NCBI RefSeq assembly: GCF_030269645.1
Contig: NZ_BSTR01000072.1
Location: 1-33,375, forward strand
Length of the DNA: 33,375 bases
Source: Actinokineospora sp. NBRC 105648
GTDB lineage: Bacteria > Actinomycetota > Actinomycetes > Mycobacteriales > Pseudonocardiaceae
Direction: 5' to 3'
The position numbers and the translations under genes are program-made. Shown here piece by piece: positions 7,979 to 16,099 of this stretch (position 1 is the stretch's first letter; each line of letters begins with the position of its first letter). A model generated the notes under the pieces. That model did not search any database and was not told the DNA's origin. It was given only the letters and a program-made list of their open reading frames with translations.

Positions 7979-8767
7979 TCAGCTTCGCCGCCGTGCAGGG
8001 GAGGCGGCCGCGAAGGCCACCACAGCGACGCCGACCACCAGGATCCCGATCACGATCCACGGTGTACCAGTAGACGCGGTGGTGCCCGCACCGGTCGGGG
8101 ACATCAGGCCCGTGCTCGGGGATGAGAAGCCGCCTGCGGTGCCCTTGCGGTCGTAGGCGGAGCCGGGGAGCTTGTCCCCGTACCTGGCTGACACATCGTG
8201 CTGGTACTGGCTGAGGGTCATGGTCTTGCCGGTCGCCAGTGCGCGGACGTTGTTGCCGGTCAGCGCGTACCAGGTGTTGGTCTGCGGCTCGCGCAGCAGG
8301 ACCGCGCCCGCGGTGAGCTTGGTCGCCTGGGCGAACTCGATGTCACCGGCGGCGATGTTGGCCACCTGCCAGTTGCCCGCCTGGTCCTTGACCGTCCAGA
8401 CCGAAGCCGCGCTGCCGTCGGCGCCCTTGGCCGGGACGGCGACGTAGGAGAACCGGCCCGCCTTGGGCGAGCGGCCCGCGACGAAGTCGGCGTTGAGCTC
8501 GTAGACCGCGACCGACGTGCCGCCGACTGATGCCTGGACGTCGGCCGAGGCCACGCCCGACCTGGCGGTGTTCGCCTGGCCGAGGAACTTGCCCACGGTG
8601 GCTGTCACGTCGGGGGCCGTCGCGGCCGCCTGGGCCTTGGCGGTGTCCGCGGCGGACACGGCGCCGTCGACCGGGGACGGGTCCGCCATGGCGTACCCGG
8701 CGTAGCCGACCACGCCGAGCACCGCGACCGAGAGGGCGAGGACGCCCCTCACCAACGACTTCCGCAT
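7979..8767 (-). CDS. Secreted, C-terminally membrane-anchored protein of unknown function
   Basis: The 262-residue protein has a signal peptide (about residues 1-28, ending AMA-DP), an extracellular region of about 200 residues, a Ser/Thr/Gly/Pro linker, one transmembrane helix (WIVIGILVVGVAVVAFAA) and a basic tail (SPARRRS). This is a type I topology, with the body outside the cell. No sortase motif precedes the helix. GGGGGTG lies 7 bases upstream of ATG 8767, and the protease gene's stop is only 5 bases upstream, so the two genes are almost certainly co-transcribed. It could be a partner, substrate or tether for the protease. Confidence 0.75.
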   Translation of the reverse strand: MRKSLVRGVLALSVAVLGVVGYAGYAMADPSPVDGAVSAADTAKAQAAATAPDVTATVGKFLGQANTARSGVASADVQASVGGTSVAVYELNADFVAGRSPKAGRFSYVAVPAKGADGSAASVWTVKDQAGNWQVANIAAGDIEFAQATKLTAGAVLLREPQTNTWYALTGNNVRALATGKTMTLSQYQHDVSARYGDKLPGSAYDRKGTAGGFSSPSTGLMSPTGAGTTASTGTPWIVIGILVVGVAVVAFAAASPARRRS

Positions 8768-8772
8768 GCCGT

Positions 8773-9348
8773 TCACCCCCGGATCCCGGTCAGCGTGTGG
8801 GTCCACGCGAAGCTGGAGTTGTTGACGTAGTAGCTGTAGGTGGCCCAGTTGTAGCGGTAGTTGTCGGGCCACGGGTCGCCCCAGTAGACCCAGCTCTTGG
8901 ACGTGTCGACGCCGTAGAGCACGTGCATGTGACCGCCACCGGACTTCCAGCCGATGCGGGTCTCGATGGGCTGGTTCGCGTTCACCTGGGACTGGATGGC
9001 CGCGTAGGTCAGGTAGTTGTAGACGTAGCTGCCCGGGTTGCTGAAGCCGAGCTTGGAGAACCCGTTGCGGACCTCGCCGAGGTCGGCTTGGTCGTTCGGG
9101 CACGCCGAGGCGGTATTGCGGTTCTTGGCGAGGGCGCAGAACTGGTTCTGGGTCACCGAGTACCCCTTGCTGACCGCGATCGAGGTCCCCGAAGCCGCCC
9201 AGCACCAGTTGGTCTTCTGCTGGGCTTGCATGCTGAACGAGGGCGCTTGCGCGATCGCGGCGGTTGCCGCGGGGGTCTGGCTAACCAGCCAGGCGAGCAC
9301 GGCCACGAGCGTGGCCGCGAACGCCGAGCGGGTCGCGGTGCGGTTCAT
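8773..9348 (-). CDS. Secreted papain-like cysteine protease (C39/C70-like)
   Basis: The 191-residue protein has a signal peptide of about 33 residues and a compact papain-like domain. The nucleophile Cys49 lies in TNWCWAASG, the catalytic His140 in GGGHMHVLYGV, and Asp158 in YWGDPW follows at the usual distance; this order matches AvrRpt2-type and C39-like peptidases. Two more cysteines (71 and 83) may form a disulfide. ATG 9348 is chosen because AGGAGG lies 4 bases upstream and the signal peptide then starts correctly; the frame itself continues to 9489. It is first in a two-gene unit and divergent from an HTH gene. The substrate is unknown. Confidence 0.82.
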   Translation of the reverse strand: MNRTATRSAFAATLVAVLAWLVSQTPAATAAIAQAPSFSMQAQQKTNWCWAASGTSIAVSKGYSVTQNQFCALAKNRNTASACPNDQADLGEVRNGFSKLGFSNPGSYVYNYLTYAAIQSQVNANQPIETRIGWKSGGGHMHVLYGVDTSKSWVYWGDPWPDNYRYNWATYSYYVNNSSFAWTHTLTGIRG

Positions 9349-9479
9349 CGAGCCTCCTAAGCAGGGTCGGAGTGCTCGGAACAGTGCGGCTGCGGTGAGT
9401 GGCCGACAAGGGGCCCTGGGTGAGCGGCGGAGCGTTCCGCAGCGAGTTCGCACCTTTACCCGCCGGTAGACAGTGGTTA

Positions 9480-9495
9480 CTGTGAACATTCACAG
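9480..9495. promoter_or_regulatory. Candidate operator palindrome
   Basis: CTGTGAACATTCACAG is a 16-bp palindrome except for its two central bases. It lies between the divergent protease and HTH genes. Related half-sites (GTTCACC) follow at about 9498 and 9520. The HTH protein encoded 44 bases away is the obvious candidate binder. Confidence 0.5.
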
Positions 9496-9538
9496 GAGTT
9501 CACCCGATCGGGAACACCAGTTCACCCAGGAGGTCGCC

Positions 9539-10456
9539 GTGTCCGCCGACGCCCTCGCCGACGCGCTGCGCCGCGGGCCGTTCCACGTGGCTCTGCGCAC
9601 GGCAATCGAGCACCGCGGCCTGTCCCTGGCCCGGCTGCGCGCGCACCTGTCCCGGATCGACATCAATGTCGCCGAGTCCACTCTGAGTTACTGGCAGCGC
9701 GGTTTGCGTCACCCGGACATGCACCACGCGCTCAGTGCGGTGCGCGGCCTGGAGACCGTGCTCGGGCTGCCGACGGACTCGCTGGTGGTGCTCATCGGGC
9801 CGCCCCGGCGCAACCAGCGCGACCGCAAGCCGTCGGCCTCGTTCGCCGAGCTGGTGGTGGCCGGGCCGATCACCAGCGAGCTGCTGGCCGACATCGGCGT
9901 CCGGCCCGAGCAGTGCAACGCCGACATCGAGCTGCTGCTGACCCACGAGCGCGTCACCATCGCGCCGGACCGCTCGCAGGGGCGCGTGCACACCCGGCTC
10001 GTCGGGCTGGCCCGACAGGCCGGGGTGGACCGCTACATCGGCGTCTACCACGGCGAACCCGGCTGCGACATCGCGCGCGTGCGGGTCAGCGCGGGCGACG
10101 GGTGCAGGCTCGGGCGGGTCCGGCGGCGCGAGATCGGCATGGTGTTCGAGCTGATGTTCGACCGCACGCTCGCCGAGGGCGACACCATCGTGCTCAGCTA
10201 CGCCGTCGACGACGAGTCGGGCATCGAGTGCCCTGGGTACTTCCGGATCTTCCGCGCGCCGTCTGGGCCGTTCTTGCTCCAGTTCGAGCTACCGGCCGAG
10301 GACCTCCCCGCGCGGTGCGTGCAAGAGGTGCGCGTCAACGACCAGAGACCGCCCACGCTCTCCCAGGACCTCTATTGCGACCGCGGGTTCGTGGCCAGCG
10401 CGTACTACCCGTCGGTGACACCCGGTATCGCGGGTATCACCCTGGAATGGAGCTGA
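9539..10456 (+). CDS. HTH-domain protein, putative regulator
   Basis: The 305-residue protein has an XRE-like helix-turn-helix at about residues 15-65 (LRTAIEHRGLSLARLRAHLS, STLSYWQRGLRHP) and a long C-terminal part of about 210 residues, probably beta-rich and of unknown type. No signal peptide is seen, so it is cytoplasmic. GTG 9539 has AGGAGG exactly 5 bases upstream and is preferred over the in-frame GTG at 9473, which would place the palindrome inside the coding region. It is divergent from the secreted protease unit and probably controls it and itself. Its stop overlaps the proposed guaB1 start. Confidence 0.75.
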   Translation: MSADALADALRRGPFHVALRTAIEHRGLSLARLRAHLSRIDINVAESTLSYWQRGLRHPDMHHALSAVRGLETVLGLPTDSLVVLIGPPRRNQRDRKPSASFAELVVAGPITSELLADIGVRPEQCNADIELLLTHERVTIAPDRSQGRVHTRLVGLARQAGVDRYIGVYHGEPGCDIARVRVSAGDGCRLGRVRRREIGMVFELMFDRTLAEGDTIVLSYAVDDESGIECPGYFRIFRAPSGPFLLQFELPAEDLPARCVQEVRVNDQRPPTLSQDLYCDRGFVASAYYPSVTPGIAGITLEWS

Positions 10457-11910
10457 ACCCGTACGGTGAACAGGTGCGCTTCTACCACGGCTCGCCCGAG
10501 CACGACCTGACCTACGACGACGTCTTCCTGGTGCCCGGCCGCTCCGCGGTCGAGAGCCGGTTCGACGTCGATCTGTCCACATCGGACGGTACGGGGGCCA
10601 CCATCCCGATCGTCGTGGCCAACATGACCGCGGTGGCGGGCAGGCGGATGGCCGAGACAGTCGCCCGCCGCGGTGGCCTGGTAGTGCTACCGCAGGATGT
10701 CGACCCGGCAGCGGTGGGCGAGATCGTGGCGTGGGTGAAGGCGCGGCACACGGTGTGGGACACGCCGTTGGTCTTGCGCGCGGGGGACTCAGTGGCGGAC
10801 GCGCTGAACCTCCTGCCTAAGAGGTCGCACGGGGCCGTTGTCGTGGTCGACGACGGCGGGCGTCCGATTGGCGTGGTCGACGAGGCCGCGTGTCACGGGG
10901 TCGACCGGTTCACCAGGATCGGCGAGGTAGCGAATACGGCGATCGTCACGCTGCCGGTGTCCGCGGCTCCGCGCGAGGTGTTCGACGCCTTGCACGGTCG
11001 AACCGCGTCCATAGCGCTCGCGGTAGACGCAGACGGCATTCTCGCGGGGGTCTTGACCGAGGTAGGGGCGTTGCGCGCGGACATCTACACGCCCGCGGTC
11101 GACGCCGCCGGGCGGTTGCGTGTCGCGGCCGCGGTGGGCGTCAACGGCGATGTCGCGGGCAAAGCGGCGGCGTTGCTGGCCTACGGCGTGGACACGCTGG
11201 TCGTGGACACCGCGCACGGGCACCAGGAGAAGATGCTGGCCGCGCTGAAGTCCGTGCGGTCGGCGGCCCCGGGGGTGCCGGTGGTCGCGGGCAACGTGGT
11301 CACCCCTGAAGGCGTGCGCGACCTGGTCGCCGCCGGTGCCGACGTGATCAAGGTCGGCGTCGGGCCGGGTGCGATGTGTACGACCCGGATGATGACCGGG
11401 GTCGGGCGGCCGCAGTTCTCGGCGGTGTACGAGTGCGCCACCGAGGCCCGCGCGCTGGGTGCGTCGGTATGGGCTGACGGCGGCGTACGACACCCGCGCG
11501 ATGTCGCACTGGCATTGGCCGCAGGCGCCTCTAGCGTGATGGTGGGCTCTTGGTTCGCAGGGACGTACGAATCCCCCGGCGACCTCTTGCGCGATGAACA
11601 AGGGCGTCCGTACAAGGAGTCCTTCGGTATGGCATCTAAGAGGGCCGTGACAGCTCGCACGCGTACCGAGACTGGGTTCGACCGCGCGCGTAAGGGGCTG
11701 TTCGAGGAAGGCATCTCCTCTTCGCGCATGCGACTCGACCCTGCGGCGCCGGGCGTCGAGGACCTCTTGGACTCGATCTGTTCAGGCGTGCGTTCCGCCT
11801 GCACCTACGCGGGAGCGCTCACGCTGGAGGAGTTCCACGAGCGCGCGGTGGTGGGCGTGCAGTCGGCCGCGGGGTTCGCCGAGGGAAGGCCGCTGCCCGC
11901 GGGCTGGTGA
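10447..11910 (+). CDS. guaB1: GuaB1-family IMP dehydrogenase-like GMP reductase
   Basis: The 487-residue protein has the IMPDH/GMPR barrel with an inserted CBS pair at about 95-215. LTYDDVFLVPGRS opens the barrel. The loop GPGAMCTTRMMTG carries catalytic Cys311, and a MASKRAVTARTRTE flap follows. Actinobacterial GuaB1 proteins, unlike the true IMP dehydrogenase GuaB2, have been shown in mycobacteria to be GMP reductases, converting GMP to IMP for purine salvage, with CBS domains sensing nucleotides. ATG 10447 overlaps the upstream stop by 10 bases. GTG 10474 (VRFYHG...) better matches the usual family N-terminus, and neither has a strong ribosome site. Codon use is mosaic along the gene. Confidence 0.9.
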   Translation: MELNPYGEQVRFYHGSPEHDLTYDDVFLVPGRSAVESRFDVDLSTSDGTGATIPIVVANMTAVAGRRMAETVARRGGLVVLPQDVDPAAVGEIVAWVKARHTVWDTPLVLRAGDSVADALNLLPKRSHGAVVVVDDGGRPIGVVDEAACHGVDRFTRIGEVANTAIVTLPVSAAPREVFDALHGRTASIALAVDADGILAGVLTEVGALRADIYTPAVDAAGRLRVAAAVGVNGDVAGKAAALLAYGVDTLVVDTAHGHQEKMLAALKSVRSAAPGVPVVAGNVVTPEGVRDLVAAGADVIKVGVGPGAMCTTRMMTGVGRPQFSAVYECATEARALGASVWADGGVRHPRDVALALAAGASSVMVGSWFAGTYESPGDLLRDEQGRPYKESFGMASKRAVTARTRTETGFDRARKGLFEEGISSSRMRLDPAAPGVEDLLDSICSGVRSACTYAGALTLEEFHERAVVGVQSAAGFAEGRPLPAGW

Positions 11911-11966
11911 ATCCACAGCAGAGGGTTCGGCTCGGGTGCGCCAATCATCCCAATTGACGCCGCGCT

Positions 11967-11981
11967 TAAGGTTGCCTCGTG
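11967..11981 (+). promoter_or_regulatory. -10 box placing transcription start at the ABC ATPase GTG
   Basis: TAAGGT at 11967-11972 fits the actinobacterial -10 pattern TANNNT. Seven bases on is the GTG start at 11979, with no ribosome site between, which predicts a leaderless mRNA. Confidence 0.45.
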
Positions 11982-13007
11982 AGAGCAGTCGAGGTCACGG
12001 ACCTTGTCAAGCTGTACAAGAAGAACCCCAAGCCCGCAGTGGACGGCCTGAGCTTCAGCGTCGAGCAGGGCGAGGTGTTCGGTCTCCTCGGCCCCAACGG
12101 CGCCGGGAAGACCACCACGGTGGGGGTTCTGACGACGCGGGTGCTGCCCACGTCGGGGAAGGCGCTGGTGCACGGGGTCGACGTCGTGCGCGAGGCCACG
12201 AAGGCGCGGCAGCTGCTGGCGGTGGTGCCGCAGCGCAACAACCTGGACCGGTCGCTGAACATCAGGCAGAACCTGCTGTTCCACGCCGCCTACCACGGTG
12301 TGCCGCGGGCCGAGCGCACCGCGCGCGCCGACGAGATCCTGGAGCGGATGGGGCTGGCCGAGAAGGCCAAGGACAAGATCGAGATCGTCTCCGGCGGCCA
12401 GGCCCAGCGGGTGATGATCGCCCGGGCGCTGATGCACCAGCCCAAGGTGATGTTCCTGGACGAGCCGTCGACCGGGCTCGACCCGCAGGCGCGGCTGTTC
12501 GTGCACGACCGGGTCAAGGACCTGCGCGCGGACGGGGTGACGGTCGTGCTGACCACGCACGACATGGACGAGGCGGCCAAGCTGTGCGACCGGGTCGGGA
12601 TCGTGGACCACGGGAAGCTGCTGGCGCTCGACACTCCCACGGCGCTCACGCGAGGACTTCCGGGTAGCACCACGGTGAGCGTGACGGTCAACCTGGACAG
12701 GACTGACGGGGAGGTCGTCGAGAAGGTGCTGGCCGGGATTGACGGCGTCGAGCGGGTTGAACGCATCGGTAGCGGGGGCGGCGCCCCTCCGCCGAACATC
12801 CCCGCGGCGGTCGCGGCGCGGATTCCGGCACCTGCGCCATCGTCTGGGGGACAGTTCCGGCTCTACACGGGCCACGAGGCGGCGGTAGTGCTACCTGCTG
12901 TGCTGCGCGTTCTTGGTGAAGCGTCGTGTGAGGTCACGGACCTATCGATCGGTACGCCGAGCTTGGAAGACGTGTTCATCCACCTGACCGGTCGGGAGCT
13001 GCGATGA
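11979..13007 (+). CDS. ABC transporter ATP-binding protein (DrrA-like)
   Basis: The 342-residue ATPase has Walker A GPNGAGKT (Lys44), a Q-loop at Gln85, the signature SGGQAQR (138-144), Walker B VMFLDEP (Asp161, Glu162) and the H-loop His194 in TTHDMDEA. A C-terminal extension of about 130 residues is typical of DrrA/NodI-type ABC-2 exporter ATPases. It energises the permease encoded directly downstream, with which it overlaps by 4 bases (ATGA), giving coupled translation. Such pairs export lipids, drugs or antibiotics; the substrate cannot be told from sequence. Confidence 0.92.
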   Translation: MRAVEVTDLVKLYKKNPKPAVDGLSFSVEQGEVFGLLGPNGAGKTTTVGVLTTRVLPTSGKALVHGVDVVREATKARQLLAVVPQRNNLDRSLNIRQNLLFHAAYHGVPRAERTARADEILERMGLAEKAKDKIEIVSGGQAQRVMIARALMHQPKVMFLDEPSTGLDPQARLFVHDRVKDLRADGVTVVLTTHDMDEAAKLCDRVGIVDHGKLLALDTPTALTRGLPGSTTVSVTVNLDRTDGEVVEKVLAGIDGVERVERIGSGGGAPPPNIPAAVAARIPAPAPSSGGQFRLYTGHEAAVVLPAVLRVLGEASCEVTDLSIGTPSLEDVFIHLTGRELR

Positions 13008-13783
13008 GTTCCAGCACTGCGCTGCGGACCTTCGGGTCCGTGCTGTGGCGCGACACGTTCGTCACCGGGCGCGAGCTGTTGCCATTCCTCGCCCAGGTGA
13101 TCGTGCAACCGTTCTTCACGTTGTTCATCTTCGGCAAGGTGCTCACCAGCATCGGGTACGTCGGCGGGGACTACGCGGCGATCCTGCTGCCGGGAATCGT
13201 GGCCCTGAACGGGTTCCTCGGCGGGCTGCAGAACACGACCATGCCGCTGATCATGGACTTCTCCTGGACCCGGGAAATCGAGGACCGACTGCTGGCGCCC
13301 ATCCCGATCGCCTGGGTGGCGGTGGAGAAGATGCTGTTCGGCGCACTGCGCGGGGTGATCGCGGCGGCGGTGATGATCCCGATCGGGTTCCTGATCCTGG
13401 ACGACGTGCACTGGCCAGCGTCCGCCTGGCTGCCGGTGGGGCTGATCATCGTGCTGGGGTCGCTGGTCGGGGCGGCGATCGGGATGACGATCGGGACCTC
13501 GGTGCAGCCCAAGCAGATCAACATCCTGTTCGCGGTGATCCTGATGCCGCTGATGTTCACCGGGTCCACGCAGTTCCCGTGGATGGGGCTGTCGCAGCTG
13601 CGGTGGTTCCAGGTGGTGTGCGCGCTGAACCCGTTGACCTATGTCAGTGAGGGGATGCGGGCGGAACTGGTGCCGCAGGTGCCGCACATTCCTATTTGGA
13701 TCAGTTTGCTGGTGATGGTGGGGGCTTGTGCGGTGTTCGGGGTGGTGGGGATTCGGGGGTTCTTGCGTCGCGCCCTGGACTAG
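13004..13783 (+). CDS. ABC-2 type transporter permease
   Basis: The 259-residue integral membrane protein has about six transmembrane helices and the ABC-2 layout. Features include an amphipathic N-terminus, an internal EIEDRLLAPI sequence after the second helix (the family's ATPase-coupling region) and a conserved LNPLTYVSEGMR motif before the last helix. It forms the membrane channel of the exporter with the upstream ATPase, probably as a homodimer. A very strong hairpin follows about 55 bases after the stop. Confidence 0.92.
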   Translation: MSSSTALRTFGSVLWRDTFVTGRELLPFLAQVIVQPFFTLFIFGKVLTSIGYVGGDYAAILLPGIVALNGFLGGLQNTTMPLIMDFSWTREIEDRLLAPIPIAWVAVEKMLFGALRGVIAAAVMIPIGFLILDDVHWPASAWLPVGLIIVLGSLVGAAIGMTIGTSVQPKQINILFAVILMPLMFTGSTQFPWMGLSQLRWFQVVCALNPLTYVSEGMRAELVPQVPHIPIWISLLVMVGACAVFGVVGIRGFLRRALD

Positions 13784-14190
13784 TTTGTTGAGGGGCCTGC
13801 TTCCCTGGGTTCCTGCTTCCCCTACGCCAATTGTGACTACGGCCTGTCTCGGGTTGTCAAGGCGGGAAAGATGCCTTGACAACCCGAGACAGGCCGTGTT
13901 TTGGCTGCGTATGGGATGCAGGCGGCGGGGTGGTCGACAGGAGGGGCTTGGTGGGGCCGGCTCGGCTTGGCGGGTGGCCGGGTAGGGCGAGTCTGTTGTG
14001 GGGTGGCGGAGCGGCTTGGTAGGACGGGCTCTGCTTGGTAGAGCTGCTTCGCAGGCGGGTTCTGTTGTGGCGGGCGGCTTGGCGGGGCGGGTTCTTTGAT
14101 GCGCGTGGGTGAGCGGGGCGGCCCGGCGGGGCCAAGACGGACTGGGCGTGGCACGTCGGTCGAGTGGTGGAAGACGACTTGGGTTGGCGG
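13784..14190. other. Gene-free convergent region
   Basis: Between the exporter operon (plus) and phoH2 (minus) there are two perfect hairpins and about 290 bp of G/T-rich plus-strand sequence with degenerate CGGCTTGG-type repeats. Open frames here are compositional. On the minus strand the stretch is C-rich and G-poor, as expected for a Rho-loading site downstream of phoH2. Confidence 0.55.
13839..13897. terminator. Perfect 25-bp hairpin, probably bidirectional
   Basis: Arms 13839-13863 and 13873-13897 (ACGGCCTGTCTCGGGTTGTC...) are exact inverted copies around a 9-base loop, followed on the plus strand by GTTTTGG. It lies between convergent transcripts and so could terminate both. Confidence 0.85.
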
Positions 14191-14223
14191 GAGGCGGCGG
14201 CCCGGTGGTGGGGCCGCCGCCTC
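14191..14223 (-). terminator. 13-bp perfect hairpin after phoH2
   Basis: Arms 14191-14203 and 14211-14223 (GAGGCGGCGGCCC and its complement) pair around a 7-base loop, 6 bases past the phoH2 stop. Confidence 0.75.
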
Positions 14224-14229
14224 CTCTGG

Positions 14230-15609
14230 TCAGCCTGTGTGGTCTTCGAGCATCTCGGTCACCAGGGCGGCGATGGGGGAACGCTCCGACCTGGTGAGGG
14301 TCACGTGGGCGAAGAGGGGGTGGCCCTTGAGCTTCTCGATCACGGCGGCGACGCCGTCGTGCCTGCCGACGCGGAGGTTGTCGCGTTGGGCGACGTCGTG
14401 GGTGAGCACCACCCGGGAGCCGGAGCCGAGGCGGGAGAGCACCGTCAGCAGGACGTTGCGCTCGAGGGACTGGGCCTCGTCGACGATGACGAAGGTGTCG
14501 TGCAGGGAGCGGCCTCTGATGTGGGTGAGCGGCAGGACCTCCAGCATGCCGCGGTCGAGGACCTCCTCGATCACGTGTGCGCCGACCAGGGCGCCCAGGG
14601 TGTCGAACACCGCCTGCGCCCAGGGCATCATCTTCTCGCTCTCGGAGCCCGGCAGGTAGCCGAGGTCCTGGCCGCCGACCGCGTACATCGGGCGGAAGAC
14701 GACGACCCGCTTGTGCAGGCCGCGCTCCATGACCGCCTCCAGGCCCGCGCACAGGGCCAGGGCGGACTTGCCGGTGCCCGCTCGGCCGCCGAGGGAGACG
14801 ATGCCGATCTCCGGGTCCAGCAGCAGGTCCAGGGCGATCCGCTGCTCCGCCGAGCGGCCGTGCAGGCCGAAGGCCTCGCGGTCGCCCCGGACCAGCCTGA
14901 TCTGCTTGTCGGCCGTCACCCGGCCCAGGGCACTGCTCGAGCCGCCGAGCAGGCGCAGGCCGGTGTTGGTCGGCAGTTCAGCCGCCGCCGGGATGCCGAA
15001 GTCGACCGGGTCGACGGTGTCCTCGGCGAACAGGGCGTCCACTGCCTCGTGCGGGACGTCGAGGTCGGCGATGCCGGTCCAGCCCGACGGGGTTACCTCG
15101 CCCGCGCGGTACTCGTCGGCGTCCAGGCCGACCGCGCCCGCCTTGACGCGCAGCGGGATGTCCTTGGTGACCAGGGTGACCGCCAGGCCCTCGGCCGCCA
15201 GGTTCAGCGCGCAGGCCAGGATCCGCGCGTCGTTGCCGTCGGTGCGGAAGCCGAGTGGCAGGACCGAGGGGTCGGTGTGGTTGAGCTCGATGTGCAGGGT
15301 GCCGTCGGCGTCGCCGATCGGGATCGGCTTGTCGAGCCTGCCGTGCCGCAGGCGCAGGTCGTCGAGCAGCCGCAGCGTCTCGCGGGCGAACCACCCGAGT
15401 TCGGGGTGGTGCCGCTTGCCCTCCAACTCGCTGATGACCACCAGCGGCACGACCACCGAGTGCTCGTCGAACCGGGTCAGCGCCCACGGGTCGGCCAGCA
15501 GCACGGAGGTGTCGAGGACATAGGTACGCCTGGCTGGGTCGGCCTCCTGAGGGGCCGACGGGCTTGAGGAAAGGCCTGCGGTGCGCCTGGACGAACGCGA
15601 AGCGGTCAC
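14230..15609 (-). CDS. phoH2: PhoH2: PIN-domain ribonuclease fused to PhoH ATPase
   Basis: The 459-residue protein has an N-terminal PIN nuclease domain (about 28-165; acidic residues Asp33, Glu61 in SELEGKR, Asp127 in GNDARI, Asp150) and a C-terminal PhoH helicase-like ATPase (about 235-455; Walker A GRAGTGKS with Lys281, Walker B IVDEAQ with Asp377 and Glu378). Mycobacterial PhoH2 unwinds and cleaves RNA and pairs with a small upstream antitoxin-like ORF, PhoAT. GTG 15609 has GGGAG 5 bases upstream. The frame remains open to 16062, but that extension does not look like the PIN domain. A hairpin terminator lies just after the stop. Confidence 0.92.
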   Translation of the reverse strand: MTASRSSRRTAGLSSSPSAPQEADPARRTYVLDTSVLLADPWALTRFDEHSVVVPLVVISELEGKRHHPELGWFARETLRLLDDLRLRHGRLDKPIPIGDADGTLHIELNHTDPSVLPLGFRTDGNDARILACALNLAAEGLAVTLVTKDIPLRVKAGAVGLDADEYRAGEVTPSGWTGIADLDVPHEAVDALFAEDTVDPVDFGIPAAAELPTNTGLRLLGGSSSALGRVTADKQIRLVRGDREAFGLHGRSAEQRIALDLLLDPEIGIVSLGGRAGTGKSALALCAGLEAVMERGLHKRVVVFRPMYAVGGQDLGYLPGSESEKMMPWAQAVFDTLGALVGAHVIEEVLDRGMLEVLPLTHIRGRSLHDTFVIVDEAQSLERNVLLTVLSRLGSGSRVVLTHDVAQRDNLRVGRHDGVAAVIEKLKGHPLFAHVTLTRSERSPIAALVTEMLEDHTG

Positions 15610-16099
15610 GGCAACTCCCTTGCGAACGCGGCACCCGCGCCCGCTCCTCGGTGGGCCGGGCACCAGGCCCTGGCTGGGTCGCATCGGCTGACGCCCTCGG
15701 CTTAGCGGCGTCCACCTCGGCTCCCACGAGGGCCGGGCGCCGGCCCCCTCGCGATCGTCATGCTCACGACCAGGGCCTCCCGGGCCGGACCGCAGTGGAC
15801 ACGGGCCGACACCTCGGAAGCTACCTGCGTCCACTGACAAACGGCATGCGGCCGGGCGAGTGATTTTCGATTTCGTCACCACCATGACATCTGGGCGCCA
15901 CATCCCCCGCAGCGTTAGCCCGACCGTCCACATACCACACGTCGTGACCAGCGGCAGCGGCCATTCGAGTCGGGAGCCGGGGTGCGGACGGTAGGCACCG
16001 TCACCTCGGCGGCACACAGCGTGGTCGCGGGGGTGATTGCGTGACCAACCGGGGCGGCGCATACTACGGGCTTTTGCCGGTCCGGCCGGAAACTTGTGG
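15610..16099 (-). other. 490-bp leader/promoter region of phoH2 with several hairpins
   Basis: No confident gene is seen. Read on the minus strand, the 220 bases before phoH2 hold several possible stems: GTGGAC near 15830 with GTCCAC near 15795, a GAGGG/CCCTC stem around 15730-15755, and GACGCC/GGCGTC around 15690-15712. A long structured 5' leader, or a short upstream ORF corresponding to PhoAT, are both possible. I could not match it to a known riboswitch class. Confidence 0.35.

Noticed and set aside
7239..8060. Minus-strand open frame of 273 codons
   Set aside because: The product is Pro/Ala/Thr/Arg low-complexity sequence spanning a hairpin and tandem repeats and overlapping the end of a real gene. 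It reflects base composition.
7979..8767. Sortase substrate
   Set aside because: A Leu-Met-Ser-Pro-Thr-Gly stretch precedes the C-terminal helix but does not fit LPXTG, so a plain transmembrane anchor is more likely.
12863..14752. Minus-strand open frame of 629 codons
   Set aside because: It is antisense to the ABC permease and overlaps phoH2 in another frame. His/Arg/Pro-rich composition and no motif.
15620..15840. c-di-AMP (ydaO) riboswitch upstream of phoH2
   Set aside because: Some stems and a GGTAGC string recall it, but the conserved core segments of that class are not present in order.
15610..16062. In-frame N-terminal extension of PhoH2
   Set aside because: No PIN-like or other domain sequence and no ribosome site at the far end, whereas GTG 15609 has GGGAG at good spacing.
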